Below, piece by piece: positions 10,565 to 21,735 of a stretch of 64,000 nucleotides of DNA. The notes under the pieces were generated by a model, which saw nothing but the letters and a program-made list of their open reading frames with translations, was not told the origin of the DNA and did not search any database. Origin of the DNA: Ancistrus triradiatus. Lineage: Eukaryota; Chordata; Actinopteri; Siluriformes; Loricariidae. Location of the stretch: assembly GCA_025084515.1 (NCBI GenBank), contig JAJAGP010000020.1, forward strand, positions 868,001 through 932,000, in the 5' to 3' direction. Position numbers and translations under genes: made by a program. Numbering within the stretch: position 1 is the first letter of the stretch; the number at the start of each line of letters is the position of its first letter.

Positions 10565-11240
10565 GACCCTTTTCTCTTTCCACAGCAGGTGGATATATTG
10601 CTACCTGTTGTGATTTTCTATAAATACTCCCCATCTTTACGTCCTTGTCTGCTCTCGCAACATAGTCTTGGTTTCTTGAGTCCTGCTATTTTCTTGTGCT
10701 CTATGTCTGGTTGGTGTGCTCTTAGTCTTGGTTCATGGTTTTGTAGTAATCACGTGAGCTTAGCCCCATGTTGTAGTTCTCTGTTTAGCATTAGCGTCTT
10801 TGTTTTAGCACTGCTGTTTCAGTGTTAGCTTGTTGTTTGTTTGATTATCTCCATGTGGTATTGTCTTGTGTGTTAGCTGTGTATTGTTAGCACTGTTGCC
10901 AAGTGTCCATGTGGTATCGTCCTGTTTGATGTTTTATAGTATTGGTTATTTTCTGTATATATTCCACTCTGTGTGGTTATTAATGTAAGTATATGTTCCA
11001 TTTTAGCACTGTATTATTGTATTATCACTGTCTGTTTGGTTTTCACTCTGTTTCTTAGTTAGCTTGGTGTGTGGTCTTTGTTTGTTAGCATTGTTAGGAT
11101 CTATTGTGTTTGGCACCTGTCTTGTCCTTAGGATATCATTTAACCTGTTTAGCAGCACTGTGTATTCACCATGTCCTCTGTAAATAAACTCTGCACTCTT
11201 GATCTGTCTCCTTTGCCCCTCTGTACCCTGATCGTGACAG
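10565..11240 (+). repeat. LTR-like repeat (T-rich, TATA and AATAAA signals)
   Basis: It resembles the solo LTR at 20.06-20.66 kb: a GCAGGTGG/CACCTG stem region, TTTTCTATAAATACTCCCC as a TATA box, a long GTTAGC-rich stretch, and an end ATCGTGACAG. GTAAATAAACTCTGC near 11180 gives an AATAAA-type poly(A) signal. The left boundary is uncertain. It encodes no protein. Confidence 0.5.
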
Positions 11241-12636
11241 TTATCATGTATGCCAGGCATGCTGTTAAACCACGCAGTGATGTTTAGTGCATTTATGTGG
11301 GAAAATGTGAATGAATAGGGGACCATTTTAAACATAGCATTTAACTCATGAGGCCTTAAATAGTCCAGCAATGAAAATGCGATTAACGTTGTTTAAAAAA
11401 TGTATTAGATTAATGCATTATTAACAAATGCATTTTGAGAGCCCTGTTATATATGTATCAGGAAAAAGCATTACTTGTCAAACTGTATAGTTATATTTAG
11501 TCCTGGATTATTTAAAGGTATGCAAATGTTTTATAAAACACATATTTGTAAATGTGATTTTACAATCGAAACCATAGGCAATAGAAAGCCCACCTATGGC
11601 CTATTCTTTTTACCAACAGTCCAGAACTTTCTCTTCTTTTCTTTATGATTTAACCCTGCTTTTCCTGATCAGAGTTGCAGCGGCTCTGTCACCTATCCCC
11701 GGAAAACATGGAGTGAATAAACTACCTTCTCCAGAATACTTTGGGGCTGATCAACTCAGAACAGTTTGCACCTGTGAGAGCCTCGATTGCGGCATCCTTA
11801 ATGCGTATATGGGTCATATGTGTGTGCCACTAACGAAAACAAAGTTACATGTGAAAGAGATTAAAGTTGAAAAGGAAAAAGTTTGAAGATGTGATAAGAG
11901 AAAGAAGGCTCTGAAAGATAGATGACAGAGTGAAAGACTAAAGTGGCTAAACTCAGAAGGGAGACCAAAGAATGAAGACAGAAAGAAGTTTGAAGAGTGA
12001 AATCTAAGAAGTCTGAGAACAGGGGAAGGGAAAAAAATATGACTCTCACAGAGAGAGATACAACAAGTTAAGAGAGTTAAAGGAAAAAAGCTGGAAGCAG
12101 CGAACTGGGGATAAAGACACAATTATATTCAAAGTGATGAAAGCTGGAGAGGAATAAATATTTAAGAAAGTTAGCAACCAGTTGTTAAAATATAATGGAG
12201 GTATTGGAGTTGCTTCCTGAAAGAAATAAAGAGGAGGCACTACTGATTTGCATTTGGCAGAGCTGTCAGACTGGATCGTGGGTCGTGGGTTATTCCCTAA
12301 GAAGAAGCATTGATATCCAGCTCATGCTGTACAATATATCATTTGTAGAGCCATTGTAGGCACAACCTTTGTTCTCAGATGCCATAAGGGGATGCTTGCT
12401 CTTTGTCTGGCCTCCTGCCAAGTTCTACCATACAATATACATATATTTAGATTTATAAAGACAAAAATTTGTGAATAACGGGGGTTTTTTGTAGGCTCTG
12501 CACATTGGTTTTGGTGTCCCTGTTACAGTAGTATCCATTTTTTGAAATACATTGTGACCCTCTGAAATGTATACTAATATACTAATATATAGCTGACCAT
12601 TATATTTGTTGTTTAGCAATTGAATAATGATTACAT
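11241..12636. other. Unassigned; purine-rich tract at about 11860-12090
   Basis: No family is recognised. A purine-dominated stretch (GAAAGAGATTAAAG, AAGAAGTTTGAAGAGTG) produces long but meaningless open frames on both strands. A 96-codon plus frame at 11596-11886 begins with a hydrophobic segment, but its composition changes into the purine tract, so I do not call it a gene. Confidence 0.35.
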
Positions 12637-12899
12637 AAACTCATTGACAAAAGCAAAAAATAACACAACCTGATAGAAATGTTGGATTGCTGCAAAACTC
12701 AGCATGCAATTATGTCTCAGTCAGATATGTAAATTATTAAAGGTGTGGCCTGATTAGACACTTGCCACAACAGAGCATAAAAGTGCTTCACCAGCTGCTC
12801 TATACAAAGGCTCTCAGAGGCTAATTTTGGGTACTGTAATTTTGGGTACTCCTGGTAAAGGATCATTGACTGCTAGGCATGCATCTATGATGTACTCAA

Positions 12900-13795
12900 A
12901 CACATTTTGCCTAGCTGACAGGCTTTGAGAAGGGGCACATCACTTGACTGAGAGAAGCAGGATGGTTGTTTCGATGAATTTTCCCGCCATCTAGGCCATT
13001 CTGACCCAGTTGTTAAGAGGTGTTGGCAGCAGTGGTTCAGTGAGGGCACACTCATGGCGAACAGGCACTGGACAGTCCAGTCACACTAGAAGCAGAGAAG
13101 GATCGTTTGATCTGCTTACAAACATGAGCAGGTCCCACAGTTTTGTTGACCACCATCCGAAAACAGGTGGCACATTTACTACACACCCCTGTCACTGCCT
13201 GGACCATTTCCTCATCAGAAGGAAATTTGTTGTCACGGCACCTATTAGCTGTCCTGACAGCCACCGTCACCTTTGTTTGCAGTGGTGTCATGAACGAGAA
13301 ACCTGGACTGGAACTATATCATCATCAGATATAAATCCAGGTTTTGGTTGGGATTTGACATTGGTCGGGTTTGAGTATGGAGGCCTCATGCTAAGCACTT
13401 AAGTACAGCTTTTGCTGTGGAGTGACACACTGCCCCAACTGCTGGTGTGATGATCTCGGGAGCCATCACACTTGACAGTCGTTCATCCCTAGTTGTGATA
13501 TAAGGATACTAACATCTCAGCAATACATGCAGGACATCCTGTGGCTACATGTGTTGTTTCTCATGGCAGGGCTTCCAACTGGCATTTTTCAGCAGGATAA
13601 TGCTCGCACACACAACGTTTCCCGGGAATGCCTCCACCAGATCATTTACGGGACCGGCTGGGACGCCAGCTTTGGAAACCTACGAGTGTGCAGGATCTAC
13701 AGGCTCAGCTGCAACATCAGTGGGTAAATGTGACAGGATACCATACGGAACCAACCATATCTCATCTTGTATCAAAACTAGAGGTGTTCAATAAA
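12900..13795 (+). pseudogene. Tc1-F transposase remnant
   Basis: Pieces of transposase are readable: FEKGHITxxREAG at the N-terminus, WFSEGTLMANRHWTVQSH, RRKFVVTAPISC, LQWCHERETWT (region of the first catalytic acid), GFEYGGLML, FQQDNARTHNVSREC (second catalytic aspartate in DNA), then a degenerate C-terminus. Frameshifts and stops separate the blocks, so it cannot be expressed as one protein. Confidence 0.65.
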
Positions 13796-13866
13796 GTACT
13801 TGAGCTTTCTTTCAATTGTAGAGTCTTCCCCAATAAATGTGTCCTTTTGCTCTAATAGTGTAAGCA

Positions 13867-13868
<2 letters not shown>

Positions 13869-13922
<54 letters not shown>
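13869..13922. repeat. (AT)n microsatellite
   Basis: About 27 uninterrupted TA/AT dinucleotides, inside the right arm of the Tc1-F copy. Confidence 0.98.
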
Positions 13923-13923
<1 letters not shown>

Positions 13924-13992
13924 CAGTATCATCAGTACAATCATACATATAGTGTAATTAGATTAAACGACTCCTTTTTTGACAGTGAGTGT

Positions 13993-14443
13993 ATAAGATA
14001 TTGTCAACGATTGGACCCAGTAGTTTTGTTATATCATCATACTTTTTACCACTGATCTTCATTCCAATCTTTGCGAGCTTTAGCCTATCTTAGTCTTTTC
14101 GCCCTGTTCCCCTTTTAAGAAAGTGGTTTCTTGGCTGCTACCTTTCCAAAAAGAACATTCCTGATCAAGTTTCTTTGGACTGTAGAAGGGTCAGATGTTA
14201 CTATTGCTCAGGTTTAAGGGCTATTGCTCAGTTTTTGGGGGGTTTTTTCAGACTTTTTTTAATGCTGTCCTGTATTTTGTGGCTGTGTTGTAATAAAGAA
14301 ACTGATAAACAATTATATGGTCGTTATACTATTGCTAAAACAATGATATATCTAATCTAATGATAGCCTTAGATTTTCCATCTCCCCAAATACACTCCCC
14401 AACATGCACATACTACTAATAATAATATAACTCATACACACAT
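13993..14443. other. Unassigned, probably an old repeat
   Basis: The stretch AAGTGGTTTCTTGGCTGCTA around 14120-14240 looks like decayed transposon sequence, but I cannot assign a family. Confidence 0.3.
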
Positions 14444-15443
14444 TAAGTCAAGTCAAGTCAAGTCAAGTCAGATTTATTTATATAGCGCTTTTTACAATGG
14501 AGCATTGTCTCAAAGCAACTTTACAGGTTTAGATTATCTCCTAATAACTACGTCCAATCTCAAATTGAGCAAGCCTAGGGCGACAGTGGGCAAGGAAAAA
14601 CTCCCTAGTTCTAGGAAGAAACCCTTGGAGGACCAAGGACTCAAAAATGGGACCACAACCTCCTTGGGTCGGCGTAGATGATTAATCTAAGAGCGAACTA
14701 AAGTCATGGGAGTCAAGTTTGAATAGAAAGTGTGAAGTATGCACATCGACATTAAGTGGCCCGGGGGTATGATGATAATCTAAGAGCGAAACTAAAGTCA
14801 TGGAGTCATGTGGGAAATCGAATAAAATGTGGAATTATTATGCACAGTGGAGCTCCATCATCGATGTACATCATGTGTAGGGCCGGAACTGCCGGAACCA
14901 CAGCTAGAAAGCTAGAAAGAGGGAGGAGAGAACGGTAGGAACTGGTTTAGGAAGGAAAAGGAACACAGACCAAAGAGGGTCACATGAGACATTGGCAACC
15001 CCACGAGGGCCAGAACCCAGAAACAGAAAATGCAATTAGTTTATTGATTAAGAAAGCACAGTGTTTAATAACAATCACTGATCTGCCATGTCAATCACTG
15101 ATTGCCAAGTGTAGCATGAGACCCCGGCAGCATTAAGCTATAGCAGCATAGCTAGAAAGCTAGAAAAGAGGAGAAAATGGTAGGAAAAACAGCCAAGAGG
15201 GATCACATGAACATTTGGCAACCCCGACGAGCAGAAGAAGACAGCAACCCAACGTCTCTGATCACCATAAGACTCTTTGACTATGAACCCCCCAGCTCTG
15301 CCCTTATTCTAAGGCAAGGATGCATGAGTCAAGATCACGAGGACCGAAGCCTAGTTCAGCCAGACCGCCCACTCGACACTCCCGGCTAGCGGACAAGGCA
15401 AGCAGGCCAGACATGACTCCAGACTCCGGCCCCAGCAACCCAA
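14444..15443 (-). mobile_element. L2 LINE 3' UTR, about 1 kb
   Basis: It starts with AAGTCAAGTCAAGTC repeats and GATTTATTTATATAGCGC, the 3' terminus of the LINE on the minus strand, and follows the 3' UTR of the longer copy at 61-63 kb (AGCATTGTCTCAAAGCAACT, CAAGGAAAAACTCCCTA, GAGACCCCGGCAGCATTA, CAGGCCAGACATGACTCC). No reverse transcriptase remains: a typical 5'-truncated copy. Confidence 0.8.
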
Positions 15444-15660
15444 AAAAGTACATGTCTTCACTGACAAGGAATCTGTCAAGATGATGGCAATTTCTCTGTG
15501 TTTGTTTTTTGCACATCATGTGATAGCTTTTAGCAGTAGCCTCTTGTCTCTGTCTGCTCGTGTTGCCTGTGTATTTTGCCATGCCTCTTTATTTTAATAA
15601 AGTCACTTCACTTGCACTAATGTCTAACACTGTCCTCGGTTCTCCATCCGAGTGTGACAG
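15444..15660 (+). repeat. LTR-like terminal fragment
   Basis: CTGTCAAGATGATGGCAA begins a segment with TTTTAATAAAGTCACTTC (poly(A)-type signal) and ending CCGAGTGTGACAG, resembling the ends of the LTR-like repeats at 11.2 and 20.6 kb. Confidence 0.4.
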
Positions 15661-17512
15661 ACTGATGTAGATTCATATTATGTAAGTTTCACTTCTTGGT
15701 ATTTTTTCCTTTATATTTTACAATTTCTGAAGAGTAAAAATTACAATTTTAATCAAATGTATTGTCACAAAACCAGCTTCTGTGGCCCAAAATGTGCACA
15801 TCCCTGCTCTGGTTTTATTATATAGCTTAATCAGTGTCTGTACTTCCAGTATATGCAGCATGTATGCATCAAGCAAAAAGCTTTGAATTGAACTTAATTG
15901 ATGACATACAGTACTTCCACACTTGTATGATAATTTCAATCTTTTTTGAGTGCAGGGAGAGGAAAGAAGGCATTGAATAATAGAAATTAAAGATAAAAGC
16001 AATGACATTTCCTATGCCATTCTTCTCTAGAGTTAATAAAGTGTTTTAATGACAAGGTGACCTTTTAGGAATGGATTTGTAAATGTCACAAAGCAGCAGC
16101 CTCCATACGAAATCTGTGCCTTAAACCGAGGGGCTGGAGGAGTCAGAAGCACTTAGGGAGTGCCATGTCATTCTTCTCAGTGGGTACTGTAACAGTTTGC
16201 AATCTACGCATATTCACATTCCTGGCATGTAAGTCACTGTGGCGTTCCGCTCAGAGGGCATCCAGCTTTGACTGCGAAATTACATACATAATTAATCAGA
16301 AGATGTAGTTCAATATGTGCTACGGCGCTCGAGATGTGTGCGCGAGTGTGAAAAGAAGTCTTATTATTGGGTAAATATTTGACTTGCCTCCAGAACGCGC
16401 TTGTTTCACCACTCCTTTAAAAGCGCCTTCTGCCACAAATGCTTTAAACATATTACCGTTCAGTAAGAATGAAACACGCTGGAAAAATTTCTCTGCCAAT
16501 ACTAGGATTCAGGTTCGACTCTGGGAAAGGTTGCGAGTGTACAGTTTCTGCCATGAATTTTAAATACATAGAATGCTCGCGTTGTTAATGTGCATGAGAA
16601 AGACCAAATGCCTGCAGGAAGGAAATGAGATGAACTCGGATACATAGTGTTATTTGAGCAAGCTGATCTTAAGAGTGGCCTCACATTAAATAACGTTAAT
16701 CTAGTACAAGTCATCTTAGAGATTATAGACTTAGGACCCTCTTGACGATCAGATTCTATAGCTCGTACAGTTAACAATGCTGAAGCTCTTTGTCGTCTTT
16801 GTGCTCTTAAAATAGAATTGGTTTGACCACTTGGCCTGTACAGAAGCATCTAAGAATTATGTTCATGTGGAAGAGATAAGTGGTGTGAAGACTGAAGATG
16901 GCTCTGAATGGTCACTCTTTATCCTCAGCGACTGGCAATGTGTTTAGTGACCTTGTAGAACCTGGATTCCCTTGGATGGTATTTCACACTTTCTGAGGCT
17001 CAGAGTTACGGAGGATGTGTGAAACAGAAATCCTTATGCTGTTCAGATAAGTGTTATTTTACATAACTCTCATCCTTCACTTGCTGTTCAATTAGCATCG
17101 AAACATCAAAACATAGGGAGCCATTTCGAAATACTCATTCTAACGCAATCTCTCGCCTGCAAATCTGTAGCATATGCATTATAATTACAAGTGATAATTA
17201 GGACAGTGACTGTAAATAATTCTATTCTTATGTAACTATGCCCACTATTACCAGTACGCCTCGTTTAATGACCATCAGATCAATGTATGTTCACTTTAAT
17301 GACTGAAGTCATAAATATTACAGTACATTTTAAAAGGAAACAAAAATCTGTCTTTTCAGTTTTGCAGAAATTAACAGCTGGCCACTTCAACAGCCAAACA
17401 ACTCCACATCCAGAGCAGAGGTGGGAGTTAAGAGTTTAAGAGAGAAAGTCTTTGGCCGGGCGGCAAAAGAAACCTCTTCTGAAGTCTTGTTTGCCCTTCC
17501 CATGTGGCACAA
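15661..17512. other. Unassigned, probably host unique sequence
   Basis: No repeat family is recognised across 1.85 kb. A 115-codon minus-strand frame at 16502-16849 has no recognisable domain; with no splice signals or homologue recalled I treat it as chance. Confidence 0.35.
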
Positions 17513-17514
17513 GG

Positions 17515-17722
17515 TGGGACTGTGGTAGCCTAGCGGGTAAGGTACTGGACTATGGACCAGAAGGTCCAGGGTTCAAATCCCACCTCTGCCAAGCTGCCAC
17601 TGTTGGGTCCTTGAGCAAGGCCCTTAACCCACAATTGCTTGGATTGTAAAACTGTACCAATTGTAAGTCGCTCTGGATAAGGGCGTCTGCTAAATGCTGT
17701 AAATGTAAATGTAAATGTTTTA
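17515..17722 (+). repeat. SINE-1, full length
   Basis: GTGGTAGCCTAGCGGGTAAG (A-box region), GGTTCAAATCCCACC (B box), the standard body, and tail TCGCTCTGGATAAGGGCGTC followed by TGTAAATG repeats. Confidence 0.9.
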
Positions 17723-17799
17723 TGATCAGGTGAGCCCAAGAATGAACCTTTTGGACTTAAATAAATGAAAAACCAAACACAGAACACCACTCAAAGTAC

Positions 17800-18258
17800 A
17801 CCATACCTACTGTGAAGTATTGTGGTTTGGTACATGATGTTATGGAAATTATTTTATTCAGCTTGTAATTAGTCAGGATTGAGGGGAAAATGGATGCCAC
17901 CAAGTATAATCAAATTCTTGAGGCAAACCTGTAGCCCTCTGCTAGACAACTGAAAACAGGGAGGTGTTTCACCTTCCAGTATGACCACAACCCAAATACA
18001 CAAAATGCAGTGGTTTATACTAAATCCAGTAGCCTGAACTAAAACAAATAAATAAAACAATAAAGTCTGTGGATGGACCATTGCTGCTCACCATAAAATG
18101 TGACTGAACTTGAACAATTCGACAAGGAAGGCTTTGACAAATATTTTCAAATCTAGGTGTGTAAAGCTGGTAAAGACCTATCCAAAAATGGGTAATGCTT
18201 GTAATTAAAGCAAAGCTCTATGAAGTATTAAATCAGGGGACTGATCTCTTTATCAACC
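17800..18258 (+). pseudogene. Tc1-H transposase C-terminal remnant
   Basis: AAGTATTGTGGTTTGGTACA followed by AAATTCTTGAGGCAAACCTG and GTTTCACCTTCCAGTATGAC corresponds to the GGG...QILEANL...FTFQ.D region of a Tc1 transposase. Later GAACTTGAACAATTCGACAA gives ELEQF. It is the opposite-strand relative of 3390-4244. Stops and indels abound. Confidence 0.6.
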
Positions 18259-18691
18259 CTGCTAATGTCGATTTTCATTTTTTATTAATGTCTGAACTGT
18301 TGCCTTTGTTCTCATTACTTATTTTGAGAGAAGAAGGCTGTGCAGAAGGCTGGAAAATATAGATATTTTAATGGGGTTCGATTTCAGACTCAAGCTAAAA
18401 AGATGTCTGTTTCAAGGGAGTACGCTGATTTAGAACTCCAAATCAGAAAATGTTGGGATGATATGGAAAATGCATTTAAAAAAACAGACACAGTATTTCT
18501 TACATTTCTTTTTGACTTTTAGTTCATTGCAGACATTATGAACCAGAGATTTTTCATGTTTTATCTGGTCAACGTCATTTCACTTGTTAATAACACATTC
18601 CAAGAAAAGTTAGGATGAGGGCAATTTAGAGCTTAGCTTTGAAGTAATTAATTTATTTATTTTTTTTTTTTAAACAGGTGATGTCAATATG

Positions 18692-18884
18692 TGGGACTCT
18701 GGTAGCCTAGCGAGTAAGATACTAGACTATGGACCAGAAGGTCCAGGGTTCAAATCCCACCTCTGCCAAGCTGCCACTGTTGGGTCCTTGAGCAAGGCCC
18801 TTAACCCACAATTGCTTGGATTGTAAGACTGTATCAATTGTAAGTCGCTCTGGATAAGGGCATCTGCTAAATGCTGTAAATGTG
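18692..18884 (+). repeat. SINE-1, inserted in Tc1-A
   Basis: TGGTAGCCTAGCGAGTAAGA, GGTTCAAATCCCACC, the SINE-1 body and tail are all present. It sits in the 5' arm of the Tc1-A copy, immediately upstream of a second SINE-1. Confidence 0.9.
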
Positions 18885-18894
18885 ACCTTGTTTT

Positions 18895-19070
18895 GGGCTG
18901 TGGTAGCCTAGCAGTTAAGGTACTGCACTATGGACCAAAAGGTCCAGGGTTCAAATCCCACCTCTGCCAAGCTGCTACTTCTGGGTCCTTGAGTAAGGCC
19001 TTTAACCCACAATTGCTTATCAATTGTTGCTCTGGATAAGGGCGCCTGCTAAATGCTGTAAATATAAATA
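18895..19070 (+). repeat. SINE-1, tandem second copy in Tc1-A
   Basis: TGGTAGCCTAGCAGTTAAGG and GGTTCAAATCCCACC are present; the tail is shortened (a deletion around TTGCTTATCAATTGTTGCTC). Same orientation as the neighbour about 10 bp upstream. Confidence 0.88.
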
Positions 19071-19133
19071 GGGGACTGTAATCATGATTTGGTACAAAAG
19101 CAGCATGTAGGAAAGAGTCTTTGATGAGCAAAG

Positions 19134-20044
19134 ATGGCCAGAGGATCTCCAGTTTGTCAACAAATGCATGAGAAAGTTATTGAAATGTTCCTCAAAGAAA
19201 GATTGGAATCTATGTGCATATTTCTCACTCTACGGTACATAATATCATTAAACAACTTAAGAAATCAGGAGGAATTTCAGTACATAAAGGGCACAATTTT
19301 AAGTTGAACGCCCGTGATCTCTGATCTCTCAGACAGCACTGCATCAAAAACCACCATTCAGCAATACCTGATATAAAAACATGGGCAATGGATTATTTTG
19401 GCAAACCTTTATCAAGCACTACCATATGGCGTTACATTCACAAATGCCACTTAAAACGTTACTGTACAAAAATGAAACTTTACGTTAACCAGAAGCGGTG
19501 TCGACTTCTCTGGGCTGGGAGGCATCTAGGATGGACTGTCACACAGAGAAAACGTATAGTGTGGTCAGATGAATCAGTATTCCAGATTGTTTTAGGAAAA
19601 AATGGACACCGTGTCCTCCGGACCAAAGACGGAGTGTTGTCAGCAACAAGCCCAAAAGCCAGGTTCTGTTATGGTATGGGGCTGTGTCATTTACACTTCT
19701 GTGATGGCAGCGTTAATGCAAAAAAGTACATTGAGATCTTAGAACTTTGAAGTGGTCATCTTTTCAAGGGACATCCATGCATTTTCAACAAGACAATGCA
19801 AAACCACATGCTGCACACATTGCAAAGGCATGGCTGTGGAAGAAGAGGGTACGGGTACTGGACTGGCCTGTCTGAAGTCCTGACCTGTCACCAATAGACA
19901 ATGTGTAGAGAACTTCAAACGAAAAACACGACAACAGGAAGAATGGAAAAAAATAACTCCTGAAACACTAAATCGCTTGATATCCTCGGTGCCAAAATGT
20001 CTTTTACATGTGGTGAAAAGGAATGGCAACATTAGAAAGTGGTA
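19134..20044 (+). pseudogene. Tc1-A transposase pseudogene
   Basis: This DDE transposase would bind the TIRs and move the element by cut and paste into TA. The start is MARGSPVCQQMHEKVIEMF at 19134. Intact text at 19388-19740 includes YFGKPLSSTTIWRYIHKC and VWSDES, with the first catalytic aspartate at about 19568. The second, FQQDNAKPH at about 19783-19809, lies in a different frame, so a frameshift intervenes. WPV*SPDLSPIDNV shows an in-frame stop and an Asp where many Tc1 proteins have Glu. Stops also occur at the N-terminus. It cannot be functional. Confidence 0.8.
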
Positions 20045-20062
20045 ACTGCTTTACCATCCTAA

Positions 20063-20658
20063 TGGTGTGTTGATGCATGCTGGAGGGCTTGTATCAATCT
20101 AGTTTTAACTCCTCCTGTCGCTCTTCTGTTTCGACAGCAGATGGGGCTGTTGCCACCTGCTGTCCTTTCCTATAAATACCCCTCTTCCTGTGCACTTCCT
20201 TGGTCTGGCTTCTTCACACTGTGGTTTGCCTTGGCTCCTGTCTTCTCCTGTCTTCTCCTGTCTTCTCCTGTCTTCTCCTGTCTTCTCCTGTCTTCTCCTG
20301 TCTTCTCCTGTCTTCTCCTGTCTTCCATCCTGGTTTGTCTCCTGCTCTGTCTTTGTATCATAGTCTCTGTTCCTTTGTGTAATTTCTTGTTCTATGTTTA
20401 AGCCGTGTTTGATTGTTAGCTCTTGTTTGTTATACCTGTTAGTGTTAACCTTTCTGTTTGTTTTGTTAGCTTGTTAACTTGTTAGCCTGTTAGCCTGTCA
20501 GCTTGTTTTATGTGTTATTGGTTGTTAGCTGTTTCTGTTTGTCTTCTAAGTTTAGGTTTGCTTGTTCTGTTTGTTTTGCACCATGTTCACTGTAGATAAT
20601 CCTCATGCACTTGCATGTACGTCTGCTTCTTTAGTCCTTCCTTGCCCCAAGCGTGACA
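20063..20658 (+). mobile_element. Solo LTR (about 596 bp) inside Tc1-A
   Basis: The insert begins TGGTGTGTTGATGC and ends AAGCGTGACA, flanked by CCTAA (20058-20062) and CCTAT (20659-20663), a near-perfect 5-bp duplication. Removing it restores continuous Tc1-A sequence (TTACCATCCTA joined to CTTTTTTTGGAATGTG). TTTCCTATAAATACCCC near 20168 is a TATA box. No internal retroviral-type region exists, so recombination between two LTRs is the likely origin. It resembles the repeat at 10.6-11.2 kb. Confidence 0.65.
20241..20320. repeat. 10-bp minisatellite (TCTTCTCCTG) x8
   Basis: Eight perfect tandem copies of TCTTCTCCTG, plus partial units on both sides, inside the solo LTR just after its TATA box. 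The related LTR-like repeat at 10.6 kb lacks this expansion. Confidence 0.97.
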
Positions 20659-20889
20659 CCTATCTTTTTTTGGAATGTGTTGCAGGGCCTGAAATGCAGG
20701 AATGGATGTTTATTAACAAATAAAAGTTGACCAGACAAAACATGAAATATCTCAGGTTCAAACTGTATGCAATGAAATAAAAGTCAAAGTAAATATAAGA
20801 AACATTGTGTTTTGTATATGCATTTTCCATACTGTCCCAACTTTTTCTAATTTGGGGTTGCACTATAACTACTGCATGCTTCACATTAT

Positions 20890-21230
20890 GAACTTGTTAT
20901 CAGTGAGACACAGCCGTCTGAGGAGACCGAGATCCTTTGGGGTGTGGACAAAACTCCTATAGAACTTCTACCAAGCTGGTGTGGCAAGTGCAATATTCTC
21001 TGCTGTTGTATGCTGTGCTCTGAACAAACTGGACAAATTAATCAGGCAGGCAGACTCTGTTGTAGGAGTCAAGCTGGACCCTCTGGAGGTAGCAGAAAGG
21101 AGGACTCTTAACAAGCTGCTCGCTATTATGGCCAACCCATTACATCCCCTGCATTCAACAGTGGAGAAGTACGTTCAGTGGAAGGACTGATACAGCTGTG
21201 CAGTGCCATGTGAGGTCTTTTCTTCCTTAA
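20890..21230 (+). pseudogene. LINE C-terminal remnant (CR1/L2-like)
   Basis: The frame from 20981 encodes VASAIFSAVVCCALNKLDKL, IRQADSVVG, LDPLEVAERRTLNKLLAI and NPLHPLHSTVEKY. This matches the conserved region after the reverse transcriptase in fish LINEs (V-ASAI-Y-VVCW, DKL-I-KASSV-G, HPL-T-V). The RT core is absent, as in a 5'-truncated LINE. It is joined to the right edge of the Tc1-A element. Confidence 0.65.
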
Positions 21231-21418
21231 GTATTTATAACGAGTCTCCTTACTACAGGGACACTTCTGATCTCCTGTTGTCTGGACTGTGCTGGGTTAT
21301 ACAATACAGCATCATGTTAATAGTCTAGTTTGCTATTGTGTACTCATATGCACTGTTATGTACCACTCTTATGTATATGCAGTAGATATATAATTTACTC
21401 TCACAAATGTTTTTCAAT

Positions 21419-21735
21419 TGTGGCTCGCTGGGTAGCACTGTCATTTCACAGCGAGAAGGTCCTGGGTTCGATCTCAGGTGGACAAGTCTGTGTGGAGTCT
21501 GTATGCCCTCTCCATGTTCACATGGGTTTACTCTGGGTGCTCCCACAGTCCAAATACATGCTTAAGGTTAATTGAATACCCTAAATTGGCCCTGGTGTGT
21601 GAGTGTGTGTACCCAACAATGGACTGGTGCTCTCTCTATGGTTGTTCCTGCCTTGCATTCTATTCCACCGGATAGGCACCGGCACTCCTCCCACCCTGGC
21701 CAGGATTAAGAGGATAAGAAAGTGAATCAATAAAT
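21419..21735 (+). repeat. SINE-2 (Mermaid-like), near full length
   Basis: The head is TGGCTCGCTGGGTAGCACTG with B-box-like GGGTTCGATCTC. The body has TGTGGAGTCTGTATGCCCTC, CCATGTTCACATGGGTTTAC, CACAGTCCAAATACATGC and a GTGTGTGAGTGTGTG tract. The end is ACCCTGGCCAGGATTAAGAG, ATAAGAAAGTGAATCAATAA. tRNA-derived SINE; the name Mermaid-like is from memory of catfish SINEs and is tentative. Confidence 0.8.

Larger units (their letters stand above)
12637..13992 (+). mobile_element. Tc1-F element, decayed, plus orientation
   Basis: The left end is ACTCATTGACAAAAGC and the right end TTTTTTGACAGTGAGTGTA; TA dinucleotides lie at both edges. The copy is homologous to the inverted one at 9.3-10.4 kb. 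An (AT)n microsatellite has expanded in its 3' arm at 13869-13922. Confidence 0.75.
18433..20862 (+). mobile_element. Tc1-A element containing two SINEs and a solo LTR
   Basis: The left end is AACTCCAAATCAGAAAATGT and the right end TTTTTCTAATTTGGGGTTG, the Tc1-A termini. Between them lie the long terminal arm, two SINE-1 copies, a transposase pseudogene, a 596-bp solo LTR and the right arm. Subtracting the insertions leaves about 1.45 kb, a normal Tc1 length. All three insertions are therefore younger than this copy. Confidence 0.85.

Noticed and set aside
11596..11886. 96-codon plus frame with signal-peptide-like start
   Set aside because: The hydrophobic start is T-rich sequence and the end runs into the purine tract; no homologue is recalled.
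11814..12122. 102-codon Ser/Phe/Leu-rich minus frame
   Set aside because: It is the translation of the complementary strand of a purine-rich tract, so the open frame reflects base composition.
16502..16849. 115-codon open frame on the minus strand
   Set aside because: No recognisable domain, hydrophobic pattern or splice context; frames of this length arise by chance in 64 kb.
20170..20361. Arg/Glu-rich repeated peptide on minus strand
   Set aside because: It results from the 10-bp TCTTCTCCTG minisatellite inside the solo LTR.
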